The translations under genes and the position numbers were made by a program. Below the pieces are notes generated by a model. It was not told where the DNA came from and did not search any database. It was given only the letters and a program-made list of their open reading frames with translations. Shown piece after piece: positions 9,142 to 18,017 of a DNA stretch of 64,000 bases (position 1 is its first letter; every line of letters begins with the position of its first letter). Origin of the DNA: Candidatus Krumholzibacteriota bacterium (GTDB lineage: Bacteria > Krumholzibacteriota > Krumholzibacteriia > LZORAL124-64-63); the NCBI GenBank assembly GCA_024275485.1, contig JAJRZA010000032.1, positions 24,071-88,070 on the forward strand. The letters are read 5' to 3'.

Positions 9142-9675
9142 ATGAACGCCGAAGTGAAACACTGCGTCGAAATTCTGGAGAAGGCCATTGCCTTTGAAGA
9201 AGAAGGAATAACGTTTTTTATGGACCGCGCACAAAACGCCCCCTCGGCTTTGGAGCGCAACCTTTTCAACTCCCTGGCAAAGGACGAGGCCGGTCACAAG
9301 GCTCATCTGGTGCGTATGCGAGATGATCTGGTGAAGGAAGATACCCTCGATGTGCTGCCGGAAGTGGATGAGGAGCACATTCTTAACGTGCGGGGACTCT
9401 TTGAGAAATCCATGGCAGAGGTCAACGATCCCTATGAGCACCAACTGGAGGAACTGGAAATCCTCAACGGTGCCATGGAAGTGGAGCGGCGTGGTTTCCA
9501 TCTCTACAACGATGCTGCAAGGTCCGTTGAAGACCACAGGGCCAAGGCCTTGTTCCAGCATCTGGCTGCCGAAGAGCAAAACCACTACTCCCTGCTGAAA
9601 AACACCTGTGACTACCTGGCCGACCCTGAAGGCTTCGCCGGATTCGACGGCAATCCCATGCTGGACGGCGGCTGA
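9142..9675 (+). CDS. Ferritin-like / rubrerythrin-type diiron protein
   Basis: 177 residues from ATG 9142 (GGAGGA upstream; the frame is open further 5' but without a better site). A four-helix bundle with the diiron ligands expected of rubrerythrin-like ferritins: EEE at residues 19-21, ExxH (Glu49, His52) in DEAGHKAH, then a second pair in VERRGFHLY and AEEQNHY (ExxH). The C-terminal rubredoxin [Fe(SCys)4] domain of classical rubrerythrin is absent. Probable role: peroxide reduction or iron handling under anaerobic or microaerobic conditions. Only 4 bases separate it from the downstream Dus gene, so the two are probably co-transcribed. Confidence 0.85.
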   Translation: MNAEVKHCVEILEKAIAFEEEGITFFMDRAQNAPSALERNLFNSLAKDEAGHKAHLVRMRDDLVKEDTLDVLPEVDEEHILNVRGLFEKSMAEVNDPYEHQLEELEILNGAMEVERRGFHLYNDAARSVEDHRAKALFQHLAAEEQNHYSLLKNTCDYLADPEGFAGFDGNPMLDGG

Positions 9676-9679
9676 AAAA

Positions 9680-10717
9680 GTGGATCGAAACGCAGCCCGG
9701 GATTTTTTTCGGAATGTGGTGATCATGGCACCCATGGCCACCGGCGGGAACCTGCCATATCGCCGACTTTGCCGTCAATTTGGTGCCGTGCGCACCTGCA
9801 GTGAGATGGTGATGGCCCACAAACTGGTCAAGGGCGGCGAACGCCCTCTCATTCGTCACCACGAAAGTGAAACGGATTTTGGGGTTCAGCTGGCGGGCAA
9901 GCGTGAGGAAATCATGGCCGAGGCAGCGGTGATCGCCGTGGAGCATGGAGCCAAATTCATCGATCTCAACTTCGGCTGCCCCATCGATTTGATTGTTCGC
10001 TACGGTTCGGGCGCAGCCATGCTGAAACGGCCTGCACGGTTGGCTGCCATCGTCTCGGCGGTGCGTTCGGTAGTGGATGTTCCCTTGTCAGTGAAAATCC
10101 GCCTGGGTTTTTCGAACGACAAAATCAACTGTGTCAAAATTGCCGGGTTGGTGGAAGATGCGGGGGCCGATGCGGTCACGGTCCATGGACGGACGCGGGC
10201 TCAGCGTTATCGTTCGAGTGCCCGCTGGGAGCCGATTGACGAGGTTGCCCGGGCTGTAAACATTCCTGTCATCGGCAACGGTGATCTGCTGACTATCTGG
10301 GATTTGCGGCGTCGTCGATCTGAAACTGCCGTCTCATCCTTCCTGGTGGCGCGCGGCGCGTTGATCAAACCCTGGATTTTCAAGGAACTGGCCGACGATG
10401 TCCCCTGGGATCCAAATCCGGCTGAGCGTTGGACGGTGTTGCGATGGTATGTTGATTTCGGCCGGGAGCATTTTGGGGACGATGAAAAAGGCCTTGGCCG
10501 GGTGCGTCGCTTTTTTCTCTGGCACTGGGATTTTTGGCATCGGCATCGCCCCTTGACCGAAGAACAATTCTTGCAACAGCACCCTGAATCATTGATCCAG
10601 GCTAGGGTTGATGATGTCGAGGGCGGGGGCGATTTGGCACTTTTTGCCAGCAAGGATCCTGCCGATCACGAGGTGATTTGGCGGCGTGTCCTTGACAGGG
10701 ATTATCCCACCGGGTAG
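9680..10717 (+). CDS. tRNA-dihydrouridine synthase, Dus3-like
   Basis: FMN-dependent reduction of uridines in tRNA. Likely GTG start at 9680, just after the ferritin stop; ATG 9725 would remove the first strand of the barrel. 345 residues. The TIM barrel begins NVVIMAPMATGGNLPYRRLC with TCSEM after it; the catalytic Cys100 is in LNFGCPIDLIVRYGSGAAML; the FMN region contains VHGRTRAQRY and GNGDLL. These strings resemble eukaryotic Dus3 (GNLPFRR, TCGEM, NVGCPIDLVYKKGGGCAL, HGRSREQRY, ARGALLKPW) more than bacterial DusA/B/C (MGCPAKKV). The zinc-finger N-terminus of eukaryotic Dus3 is missing. Family assignment is secure; Dus3 affinity is by eye. Confidence 0.88.
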   Translation: MDRNAARDFFRNVVIMAPMATGGNLPYRRLCRQFGAVRTCSEMVMAHKLVKGGERPLIRHHESETDFGVQLAGKREEIMAEAAVIAVEHGAKFIDLNFGCPIDLIVRYGSGAAMLKRPARLAAIVSAVRSVVDVPLSVKIRLGFSNDKINCVKIAGLVEDAGADAVTVHGRTRAQRYRSSARWEPIDEVARAVNIPVIGNGDLLTIWDLRRRRSETAVSSFLVARGALIKPWIFKELADDVPWDPNPAERWTVLRWYVDFGREHFGDDEKGLGRVRRFFLWHWDFWHRHRPLTEEQFLQQHPESLIQARVDDVEGGGDLALFASKDPADHEVIWRRVLDRDYPTG

Positions 10718-10764
10718 AGTCCGCCTGGTCAGGAAGACGGAATCTTCCTGCTCAACAATTTGAT

Positions 10765-10950
10765 TGCGGCCTGTGAACCAGCGGAAGTCCGGTTAAAGTC
10801 CGGCGCGGCCCCGCCACTGTAAACGGTGACGAAACCTGCATTTGAGCCACTGATCCCACCTCGCCAGAGGTGACCGACCAAGGATGGACGGGCGGATCGG
10901 GAAGGCGCAGGGAGTAGATAGACCCGTAAGCCAGGAGACCGGTTCAAGGC
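10765..10950 (+). promoter_or_regulatory. Cobalamin (adenosylcobalamin-class) riboswitch
   Basis: The core motif CCCCGCCACTGTAA (10809-10822) and the B12 box AGCCAGGAGACC (10929-10940) match the conserved cobalamin riboswitch elements, with the GGAAGTCC..GGTTAAAGTCC segment at ~10782-10801 preceding them. A pyrimidine/GC stretch and the weak GAGG ribosome site of the TonB receptor gene follow within 40 bases, so control is probably at translation initiation: B12 present, receptor off. Boundaries are approximate. Confidence 0.9.
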
Positions 10951-10975
10951 CTGCCACCACCTTCGTGGGCGAGGT

Positions 10976-13039
10976 ATGGCTTTGGCTCTCCATCCCGGCA
11001 GGGGAATTCCAGGAACGGGTTTCTTTCAAAAGAATGCGGCTGTTTTGCCGCTGGTTTTGTTGTGCCTGATGGTTTGGACTGGGCCAGCCCGTGCCGTGGA
11101 TGCCGGCACCATGGTATACACCGTCAGCGATACCGTAGTGGTCCGTGCCAGGGCGATGGGTGATGCGATCACTCCCTCGGCCGCCGGTATGGTGACGATT
11201 ATTGATCTGGAAGATGAATCCGGCAGTAAGGATTTGGCTGAAATTCTAGGACGCACAGCAGGTTTTCAGGTGCGTCACCATGGTGGATTGGGTTTTGCCG
11301 GGGTGCCTTCGTTGCGTGGGTCTTCGGCGGCCCAAATTCGAATTTTTATTGATGGCCTGCCCTTGAATGATGCTCAAAGTGGAACGGTTGATTTGTCCCT
11401 GTTGCCGGTAGAGCGGTTCTCCCGTGCTGAAATACATCGGGGGGTGGTGCCGGGTGGTTTGGGTGGCATGGGTGGTGCTGGCGCCGTGAATTTGATCACC
11501 CGCTCACAGGCCGATGGCCTGGATGCAGGTGTTTTTGCCGGTGGTTTTGGCAGCCTTGGCGGTCGTATGACTTGGGGTGCGTCCTCGAACGAGGGAGATC
11601 GATCCATCCTGCTGATGGGACACGGTCGCCGGGCCGACAACGACTACCAGTATCTGGACAACAACCAGACTTTCCTGGAAACCGGTGATGATACTGTTCG
11701 TGTACGCCAAAATGCCTGGTTTGAAGAGTGGGGTCTTTGGGGCAGCAGTCGGATGGAGTGTGGACCGCTGGATATTCGTGCGGTGGCTGGTTGGTTTCGC
11801 AAGGATGGTGGCCGGCCCGGGCCGATCAACTATCCTTCCCCATCGGCAACCGTGCGTCTTGATCGTCTGGATGGTCAGGTGCAAATATCGTTGCCCCCGC
11901 AACTGACCCTGGAATTTTCCACCGCCAAGGTGGAACAATTCCTTTTTGATCCGAATAATGAAATTGATGATGGGTTTGGCGGGGATATTCACTCGCTCAA
12001 CAATGATTTGACGGGCCGCATCTCCTGGACGCCCAACCTCTGGAAAAGTCATTCATCCGGTTCATTTATTTCCCTGGTAAACTTGACTGCAGGGGTGGAG
12101 CGCCGCAGTCAATGGTACAATCAGTGGTATGGTGCCGATGAAGATCCGCGCCGCAATCGCCACACCGATTCTGCTTTTGCGGCTTTGCCCATGGTCCTTT
12201 TCGACAACAACCTGCAACTGACGCCGGCCTGGCGTTTCCAACGAAACACCGATGATTTCCCACCCCTGCCCGCCCTACCCTGGTTGCCTGAGGACGAAGA
12301 TGTGAAAAATATTCGTCACGATGTTTCCCCATCCGTGGGTCTGGTCTGGGAAGTGCAACCCGATACCTGGTTTGTGGAAGCTCATGCGGGGCAATCCGTA
12401 CGCATTCCTACCTGGGTGGAGCTGTTTGGACATCGCGGTGGAATTGACGGCAACCGTGAGCTCTCACCCGAGGAAATCACCGCCCTGGATGTGGCGCTGG
12501 TCTGGAAGCCTTCATCCGGTTTTTCATCCCGCCTTTCGGCCTTTCAGGCTCAAACCGACGACGCCATAATTTTCGTACAAAACAGCCCTGGAACCAGTCA
12601 CGCCCAAAATATCGGCGCGACCCGCAACCGTGGCTTGGAATGGGAAGGACAGTTTTTGCTGCCTCACAAATTGCATTTGCAGGCCAATGCCACCTGGCAA
12701 GATCCAGTGGATCTTGGAGAGATACCTCATTTGAACGGCAACAGTCTGCCATACCTCAGCGATGTGGAAATCGATGCCCGCCTGACCAGACCGGTGGGCT
12801 TCTGGCGTCTCTGGGTGGAACTCTCCCATGAAAGTTCCAAATACCGGGATCGTGCAAATACCGAACTGATCAAAGCCCCTGCCCGAACCCGGTGGAATTT
12901 GGGTGTGACCCGATTGATTGGCAATAGCCTCGAAATTTCCGCAGAAGTGATAAATCTGACCGACGACCGTACTTACGATGTCGTGCAATTTCCCCTACCC
13001 GGTAGAACATGGCAAGTGGCCATGCGCGTTAACCGGTGA
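10976..13039 (+). CDS. TonB-dependent outer-membrane receptor, predicted cobalamin/corrinoid transporter
   Basis: 687 residues. Start given as ATG 10976; GAGG is only about 1 base upstream, so TTG 10982 may be used instead. A long signal peptide ends GPARA|V near residue 40. The plug domain spans ~60-175 (DLAEILGRTAGFQVRHHGG..., PSLRGSSAAQIRIFIDGLPL, VERFSRAEIHRGVVPGG, GAGAVNLITR), followed by a ~500-residue barrel with alternating strands. The size and short plug resemble BtuB. Control by the B12 riboswitch and the neighbouring propeller and adenosyltransferase genes support corrinoid uptake. No BtuF/C/D genes are in the window. Confidence 0.88.
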   Translation: MALALHPGRGIPGTGFFQKNAAVLPLVLLCLMVWTGPARAVDAGTMVYTVSDTVVVRARAMGDAITPSAAGMVTIIDLEDESGSKDLAEILGRTAGFQVRHHGGLGFAGVPSLRGSSAAQIRIFIDGLPLNDAQSGTVDLSLLPVERFSRAEIHRGVVPGGLGGMGGAGAVNLITRSQADGLDAGVFAGGFGSLGGRMTWGASSNEGDRSILLMGHGRRADNDYQYLDNNQTFLETGDDTVRVRQNAWFEEWGLWGSSRMECGPLDIRAVAGWFRKDGGRPGPINYPSPSATVRLDRLDGQVQISLPPQLTLEFSTAKVEQFLFDPNNEIDDGFGGDIHSLNNDLTGRISWTPNLWKSHSSGSFISLVNLTAGVERRSQWYNQWYGADEDPRRNRHTDSAFAALPMVLFDNNLQLTPAWRFQRNTDDFPPLPALPWLPEDEDVKNIRHDVSPSVGLVWEVQPDTWFVEAHAGQSVRIPTWVELFGHRGGIDGNRELSPEEITALDVALVWKPSSGFSSRLSAFQAQTDDAIIFVQNSPGTSHAQNIGATRNRGLEWEGQFLLPHKLHLQANATWQDPVDLGEIPHLNGNSLPYLSDVEIDARLTRPVGFWRLWVELSHESSKYRDRANTELIKAPARTRWNLGVTRLIGNSLEISAEVINLTDDRTYDVVQFPLPGRTWQVAMRVNR

Positions 13040-13053
13040 ACAATGGAGTCGAA

Positions 13054-14430
13054 ATGAAAAACACCGCCCTGGTTCTCCTGATCACATTGATGATTCTACC
13101 GGTGACTGCCGTGGCCGAATTCGGTCCCTGGATTCTCACCACAGACTATGGCTTGTTCGGTCGCATCGAGTCGTTCAATACCGAAGCCCCCTGGAGTGCT
13201 TCAGGTGAGCTTGCCGTGATTCCCGGTGATGCAGTCGGCAGGCATTTTGATGGTTTGGTCTACATTGTCGGGCGTGGGGGATCGAACCTGATCCAAATCT
13301 ACAACCCCTCTGAGGATTTTGCGCTGGTGCGTGAATTTTCCATCGGGGCCGGTCGCAATCCCCAGGATATTGCTTTCGATGTTCAGGGTCGCGCTTTTGT
13401 GAGTTGTTACGATGAAGCAGTCTTGCTGCAGGTCGATACCGAAGCCGGTGTAGTAGTGCAAACCTTTGATACATCGTCTTTTGCCGATTCCGATGGTTTG
13501 CCTGAAACCGCCTGGCTGAGGGTGCATCAAAACCGTCTTTACATCACCAATCAAAAACTGGATCGCGGAAACTGGTACTCGCCCACTGGCCCGGGCCAGC
13601 TTTTGGTATTGGACCTTGATACCTTGCAATGGCTGGATCCCATCGACCTGGTGGGTGCCAACCCCTACACAAAAATCCGTCTCGACGACCAGGGGCAACT
13701 GCTGGTCGGTTGTGTAGGATACTGGGCCCTGTTGGACGGTGGCCTCGAAACGGTTGATCCGGTTACTGGACAAAGTGAGGGCTATCTGATAACCGAAGAG
13801 GAGTTGGGTGGTGATGTGGTCAATTTCGTACCAACCGCTGGGGACCAATTGCATGTCCTGATCAGCAGCCCCTCATTTGTCACCAGCATTGTCCGGGTTG
13901 ATTTGAACACCGGCAGCATTGATTCCATCGTCACCAGCAGTGGTTACGATCTGGCGGACCTGGCCTCAGATGGTGGTTTCCTGCTATTCGTGGCTGACCG
14001 GGTTGTTGGTGCCGCAGGACTCCGGGTCTTCGACACGGTCACCGGAGCTGAATTGACCAGTGGAGTGGTGGGCACGGGTCTGCCTCCCTTTCAGTTCGTG
14101 ATGCCAACCGGGAGTGATCTTTCGACCACACCTGAAGTCGGCTTGTTGGCGGGCACCCTCAATCTGGGACAGCCTTTTCCCAACCCCTGCAATCCGTCTG
14201 CGGAGTTGGTCATCGAAGACGTAGCCGATCGTTCGGTTTCCGTTTCGGTGTTTGATTTGCGAGGACGTCGGGTGCTGAAAACAACCATGAGCACCGACTC
14301 TTCCGGCCGTGCCTCATTTCGATTTGATGGTCGCGACGCTGTCGGGGCTGCCCTGCCAGCGGGTTTGTACCGGGTCGTAGCCCAAAGCCGCGGTGGGTTT
14401 GCAGCCCGGTCCCTGACTCTGGTCAAATAG
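13054..14430 (+). CDS. Secreted beta-propeller protein with sorting domain; candidate BtuG-like corrinoid-capture partner
   Basis: Start chosen at ATG 13054 (GGAG 5 bases upstream), 14 bases after the TonB receptor stop, hence the same B12-controlled transcript. 458 residues. Signal peptide 1-22 (ILPVTAVA). Residues ~35-365 look like a YncE/YVTN-type propeller (repeats such as IQIYNPSEDFALVREF, ..PQDIAFDVQGRAFVSCYDEAVLLQV, ..LLVLDLDTLQWLDPIDL). Residues ~370-458 are an FlgD/T9SS-like tail (PFPNPCNPSAELVI, VFDLRGRRVLKT). In Bacteroides, BtuG is a surface propeller that caps BtuB and binds B12 very tightly. This protein has equivalent context but is sorted by a C-terminal domain and has no lipobox. 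Functional link is inference. Confidence 0.75.
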   Translation: MKNTALVLLITLMILPVTAVAEFGPWILTTDYGLFGRIESFNTEAPWSASGELAVIPGDAVGRHFDGLVYIVGRGGSNLIQIYNPSEDFALVREFSIGAGRNPQDIAFDVQGRAFVSCYDEAVLLQVDTEAGVVVQTFDTSSFADSDGLPETAWLRVHQNRLYITNQKLDRGNWYSPTGPGQLLVLDLDTLQWLDPIDLVGANPYTKIRLDDQGQLLVGCVGYWALLDGGLETVDPVTGQSEGYLITEEELGGDVVNFVPTAGDQLHVLISSPSFVTSIVRVDLNTGSIDSIVTSSGYDLADLASDGGFLLFVADRVVGAAGLRVFDTVTGAELTSGVVGTGLPPFQFVMPTGSDLSTTPEVGLLAGTLNLGQPFPNPCNPSAELVIEDVADRSVSVSVFDLRGRRVLKTTMSTDSSGRASFRFDGRDAVGAALPAGLYRVVAQSRGGFAARSLTLVK

Positions 14431-14460
14431 ACCACCCTAGAATTCAGGCTGGCCTGGGCC

Positions 14461-15666
14461 TCAGTTGCTCCAGAGAGCAAACCGGAAAAATCCTCGTCCA
14501 AAGGGGGCGGTCAGGTTGTTCCATGTACTCCCATCGCTGACGGGACCTTCCTCGAGGTAGGGAAACAGGGCCGAGCCATGGATCAGCAACACCAGGTCCA
14601 GTTGAGGGGGCGAAGCCACCATCTTCTTGATGCTGATCCCGACACCGGGCCTCATTCGCCAGTGCGGCAACAACTTTTTCCCGGTTGCAATGGCGTCCAA
14701 TTCATCCAGGACTGGCTGCCATCCATCGATTTGTGCCTGGGAAATGGTCGCTCCATCAGGGCCGGTTTGCCTTGCAGAAGGCAGCCATTCGAGATCATTG
14801 TCGGTCTCGGCATCGACCCTTTCCCAGCATTTCCGGCTGCAGGAAATCATGCTCCTGAACTCATCCCGAGCCCTGGGCCAGGCCTTCTTGTCGGTCAATT
14901 CGAGACGCATGTCATGTACGGCGGCGATGAGATCGGCCCAGTCCCCAAAATTTTCACTCGAATCGGACCAGCGAACGATTTCCGGCCGAGGTTCAGGGTC
15001 GAGGAAGACGACGTGGGCGCATTGATCCCAAACCGGACCCCAATCATAAGCCAACAAGAGATCCAGGAACCCCGAAAGGAAATGCGTATATCCCTGCAGC
15101 CACATGGCATCCGCGCTATCGAAACGAACGATCAGGTCCATGCCGGGCTCAGTCCGCGCGTTCTGGCCCAGGACTTGACCCAACGATGCCAGAAGTGTTT
15201 CATCGAGATCCACTGTGCCGTCACCATTGAAGTCCAGGTGGGCTTTGGAGAGATTGAGCATGACGCCGAACTCTTCCTCGTCAATACCTGCCAATGTGGA
15301 ATTCGCGTTGCGCAGGGAAGTCCGAAGAGACCGGAAAAGACCGGCGACCTTTTCGGGTGTCGCCGGTTGCACAGAGTCCAACTGGGCATTGGGGACTACT
15401 ACCCTCAAGAACGGTAGCCCGCCCATGGCAAAACTGGGATCAATTCCCAGGGTATTGAAACCGGCACTAAAATGCTCCAGCCCCTCAAGGGCCTGCAATA
15501 CCGCCAGGGAGAAACGCTCGGAATTGTTGGCGGGAGATTTGAAGGCTGCCAGTCCGGCCTGGATTCGACCTTCCTTGACAAACTCATCAAGAGGGTCTGG
15601 GGAAGCCGTAGCTACTGGCACCACCAGGAACAGCAGCCACATTGAAACAAAAATTCTGCTAAACAT
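14461..15666 (-). CDS. Secreted protein of unknown function with an EF-hand-like loop
   Basis: 401 residues, ATG start with AAGGGAT upstream. Signal peptide 1-21 (FLVVPVATAS). Helix-rich; one calcium-binding-type loop DFNGDGTVDLDE sits near residue 145-160 within LSKAHLDFNGDGTVDLDETL. A C-terminal region with aromatic residues ends RGFFRFALWSN. I do not recognise the family. It lies between the B12 uptake genes and the adenosyltransferase but on the opposite strand and under its own promoter. Confidence 0.65.
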   Translation of the reverse strand: MFSRIFVSMWLLFLVVPVATASPDPLDEFVKEGRIQAGLAAFKSPANNSERFSLAVLQALEGLEHFSAGFNTLGIDPSFAMGGLPFLRVVVPNAQLDSVQPATPEKVAGLFRSLRTSLRNANSTLAGIDEEEFGVMLNLSKAHLDFNGDGTVDLDETLLASLGQVLGQNARTEPGMDLIVRFDSADAMWLQGYTHFLSGFLDLLLAYDWGPVWDQCAHVVFLDPEPRPEIVRWSDSSENFGDWADLIAAVHDMRLELTDKKAWPRARDEFRSMISCSRKCWERVDAETDNDLEWLPSARQTGPDGATISQAQIDGWQPVLDELDAIATGKKLLPHWRMRPGVGISIKKMVASPPQLDLVLLIHGSALFPYLEEGPVSDGSTWNNLTAPFGRGFFRFALWSN

Positions 15667-15926
15667 GAAATCCCTTTTTTTAATGGGTTTAGAATTGGCG
15701 CAGGACAGATCCTTTCGACACCATACCGGGACGCGACGGCATCGTCAAGAAACACACACAAGTACACGATTCAAGTACAGCTGGAATTCCCGGAGCCCAA
15801 ATGCCAAAACCTTCTGGGCTCGGATTTATCCCACCGATTTTCCTGGGTAACCCAGAAATCCTCTTCCCAAAAACCGCCTTTTATCGCACTATTAATTCAC
15901 TTCACACATGCCTAAGGAGCTTTCAA

Positions 15927-16511
15927 ATGTCCCGCATCTACACTCGAACCGGCGACCAGGGCGAAACCAGCCTGGGCGACGGCAGCCGGGTTGCCAAAAA
16001 CTCGCCTCGAGTCGGACTTTATGGTGACATTGATGAGCTCAACAGTTTGTTGGGAATGGCCGTAGCCTTGCATCGCCAGGATTCCAGTTTGTCCAATTTT
16101 GCCCAGGTGAATATGCCGGAAGTGCTGGAAGAAATACAAAGCAGGTTGTTCGACCTGGGCACTGTGCTATCCGATCCTGTCAAATCGGCCACCGAAATAC
16201 CATTTCCCACCAAGGGATTGGAAGACCTGATCGACACCATGGAAAAGGACTTGCCGCCTTTGAATAACTTTATTCTGCCGGGCGGGCATCCCGCCTGTGC
16301 CCAATTGCACGTGGCCCGCTCAACAACTCGACGGGTGGAACGCCGGGCAGTGGCCATGGCCGCCACCAAGACCGAACCGGTGCCGACGGATGCCATCATC
16401 TGGCTCAACCGCCTCAGCGATTTTCTTTTCGTTGCTGCTCGTGCGGTTAATGCCGCTGCCGGCCGCCCGGATGTGCCCTGGATTTCCGAGAACAAACCCG
16501 AGGAAGGATAA
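15927..16511 (+). CDS. Cob(I)alamin adenosyltransferase, PduO type
   Basis: Transfers the adenosyl group of ATP to cob(I)alamin to make adenosylcobalamin; cytoplasmic. Start at ATG 15927, fixed by AAGGAG 7 bases upstream. 194 residues, the usual PduO/MMAB domain length. N-terminal ATP loop YTRTGDQGETSLGDG; GDIDELNSLLG; the active-site helix TTRRVERRAV; the C-terminal LNRLSDFLFVAARAVN. Completes a small corrinoid module with the upstream riboswitch-controlled receptor, though it lacks an obvious riboswitch of its own. It may be transcribed with the downstream sigma factor gene (10-base gap). Confidence 0.93.
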   Translation: MSRIYTRTGDQGETSLGDGSRVAKNSPRVGLYGDIDELNSLLGMAVALHRQDSSLSNFAQVNMPEVLEEIQSRLFDLGTVLSDPVKSATEIPFPTKGLEDLIDTMEKDLPPLNNFILPGGHPACAQLHVARSTTRRVERRAVAMAATKTEPVPTDAIIWLNRLSDFLFVAARAVNAAAGRPDVPWISENKPEEG

Positions 16512-16521
16512 AGCCAAGCAG

Positions 16522-17193
16522 ATGTTCTTTTTCGGGATTTTTTCTTCACTTCCTTCGAATAATTCTCAACCCGACGGTGTATCTCTCCCGTCTGAGGCTT
16601 CATCCACCGGTTCCGCAAGTCACCTCCCGGCCAACGATGAGGCCGCCCGTCGCCAGGATACGGAAGATATCCGGCGTTTCCTGGCAGGAGATACCAGTGG
16701 ATTCGAGAATTTGATGAATCGTTACCGTCACCGAGCATACGGAATTGCCCTGAGCGTCACCGGCGACCACGATGTGGCCATGGATGCAGTACAAAAGGCT
16801 TTTCTGCGCATTTTCAAGAACCTGCAGAGTTTCCGTCTTGGCGACGCGTTTTTTCCCTGGTTTTACCGCATCGTCAAAAATGCGTCGCTGAATCAGCGTC
16901 GGGACGAGAAACGGCACAAAGGTGAAATTCCCCTCGAATGGGTGAAGCAATCGGATGGTCGACCCAATCCCCACGAACTGATGGTGGCCGATGATCTGCG
17001 CCGTCGTTTGTGGGATGGCATCCAGGAGTTGCCCGACGAAATGCGCGAAGTATTTATGCTCTACCATTTCCAGGGCAGAAAATACAAGGACATCGCCGAC
17101 GCCTGCAGCATCCCTTTGGGAACGGTCATGTCCCGGTTGCACGCTGCCCGAACGAGGTTGCGTCAAGTGACCGGTTTGGAGGATGAACAGTGA
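16522..17193 (+). CDS. ECF-family RNA polymerase sigma factor
   Basis: 223 residues from ATG 16522; GAGGAAGGA lies upstream in the end of the adenosyltransferase gene. A poorly conserved ~55-residue N-terminal extension precedes sigma region 2 (FLAGDTSGFENLMNRYRHRAYGIALSVTGDHDVAMDAVQKAFLRIFKNL, with the core-binding and -10 helix DAFFPWFYRIVKN). Region 4 (LPDEMREVFMLYHFQGRKYKDIADACSIPLGTVMSRLHAARTRLR) carries the helix-turn-helix. No region 3, as in ECF sigmas. The gene overlaps its downstream anti-sigma gene by 4 bases, the usual sigma/anti-sigma pairing. Confidence 0.92.
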   Translation: MFFFGIFSSLPSNNSQPDGVSLPSEASSTGSASHLPANDEAARRQDTEDIRRFLAGDTSGFENLMNRYRHRAYGIALSVTGDHDVAMDAVQKAFLRIFKNLQSFRLGDAFFPWFYRIVKNASLNQRRDEKRHKGEIPLEWVKQSDGRPNPHELMVADDLRRRLWDGIQELPDEMREVFMLYHFQGRKYKDIADACSIPLGTVMSRLHAARTRLRQVTGLEDEQ

Positions 17194-17654
17194 ACAGCAC
17201 CGGGCCCTTTGACCCCCGCAAGGAAGCCCACTTGTTATCGGCCTACGTCGACGGTGAATTGTCTGGCGACGAAGTAGAGCGCATTGATAAACATCTGGCT
17301 CAGAACGATGATTCCCGCCGTGAAGTGGAGCGTCTGCGTCGTTTCAACCAGGTGACCAGTGCCTTACGTCTGAAAGAAGCGCCTGCCGAAGAATGGGAAG
17401 GCTTCTGGGATAGTTTTCGCAACCAAAACGAACGCAGCTTCGGATGGATTCTGGTGACCATCGGCGTGACTGTCGTCGGTATCTGGACCCTGTGTATTTT
17501 GCTGGGTGCGCTGATCAGCTCCGACGCACTGCCTTTGTACGTCAAGGGCGGCATCTTCGCCGGTGCGGCCGGTATTTTGGTTCTCTTGATATCAGTTGTC
17601 CGCGAACGCATTCACAAGCGGTCAAAAACTCGCTACAAAGATGTCATTCGCTGA
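17190..17654 (+). CDS. Membrane-anchored anti-sigma factor lacking zinc ligands
   Basis: GTG start overlapping the sigma stop (GTGA). 154 residues. N-terminal ~65 residues have the anti-sigma-domain pattern (HLLSAYVDGELSGDEVERIDKHLAQND...REVERL). The usual HxxxCxxC zinc motif is absent: the place of CxxC is occupied by non-cysteine residues. Two membrane helices follow (~90-115 and ~122-142), then a basic tail. It probably holds the upstream ECF factor at the inner membrane. Membership rests on pattern and gene order. Confidence 0.8.
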   Translation: MNSTGPFDPRKEAHLLSAYVDGELSGDEVERIDKHLAQNDDSRREVERLRRFNQVTSALRLKEAPAEEWEGFWDSFRNQNERSFGWILVTIGVTVVGIWTLCILLGALISSDALPLYVKGGIFAGAAGILVLLISVVRERIHKRSKTRYKDVIR

Positions 17655-17680
17655 CCCGGGCTTTTTCGAAAAGGAACAAC

Positions 17681-18013
17681 ATGTCCAATCCTATTCTTGT
17701 GACCACCACCCACACCGTCGCCGGCAAGCGAATCGTGCGCACCATTGGGTTGGTCAAGGGTAACACCATTCGGGCCCGTCATCTGGGGCATGATTTCATG
17801 GCCGGACTGAAGAACATGGTTGGTGGGGAGATCAGCGACTATACCAAAATGATTGCCGAATGCCGGGAAGAGGCCCTGGACCGGATGATTGCCCAGGCAA
17901 CTGCCAATGGTGCCAATGCGGTGGTGGGCGTCAGGTTTGCTACCAGTGAGATGATGGAGCACGCGGCGGAGTTGCTGGCCTACGGGACGGCGGTTGTCCT
18001 GGAGGATGAGTGA
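17681..18013 (+). CDS. YbjQ/UPF0145-family heavy-metal-binding-domain protein
   Basis: 110 residues from ATG 17681 with AAGGAA upstream. Whole-length match in pattern to the YbjQ family: start ILVTTTHTVAGKRIVRTIGLVKGNTI, the middle G-E-I-x-D-Y-T-K-M-I-A-E-C-R-E-E-A-L-D-R-M, and the C-terminal ANGANAVVGVRFATSEM. Cytoplasmic homopentamer-forming family with no defined reaction. Probably the last gene of the sigma/anti-sigma transcript. Confidence 0.88.
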   Translation: MSNPILVTTTHTVAGKRIVRTIGLVKGNTIRARHLGHDFMAGLKNMVGGEISDYTKMIAECREEALDRMIAQATANGANAVVGVRFATSEMMEHAAELLAYGTAVVLEDE

Positions 18014-18017
18014 GGAG

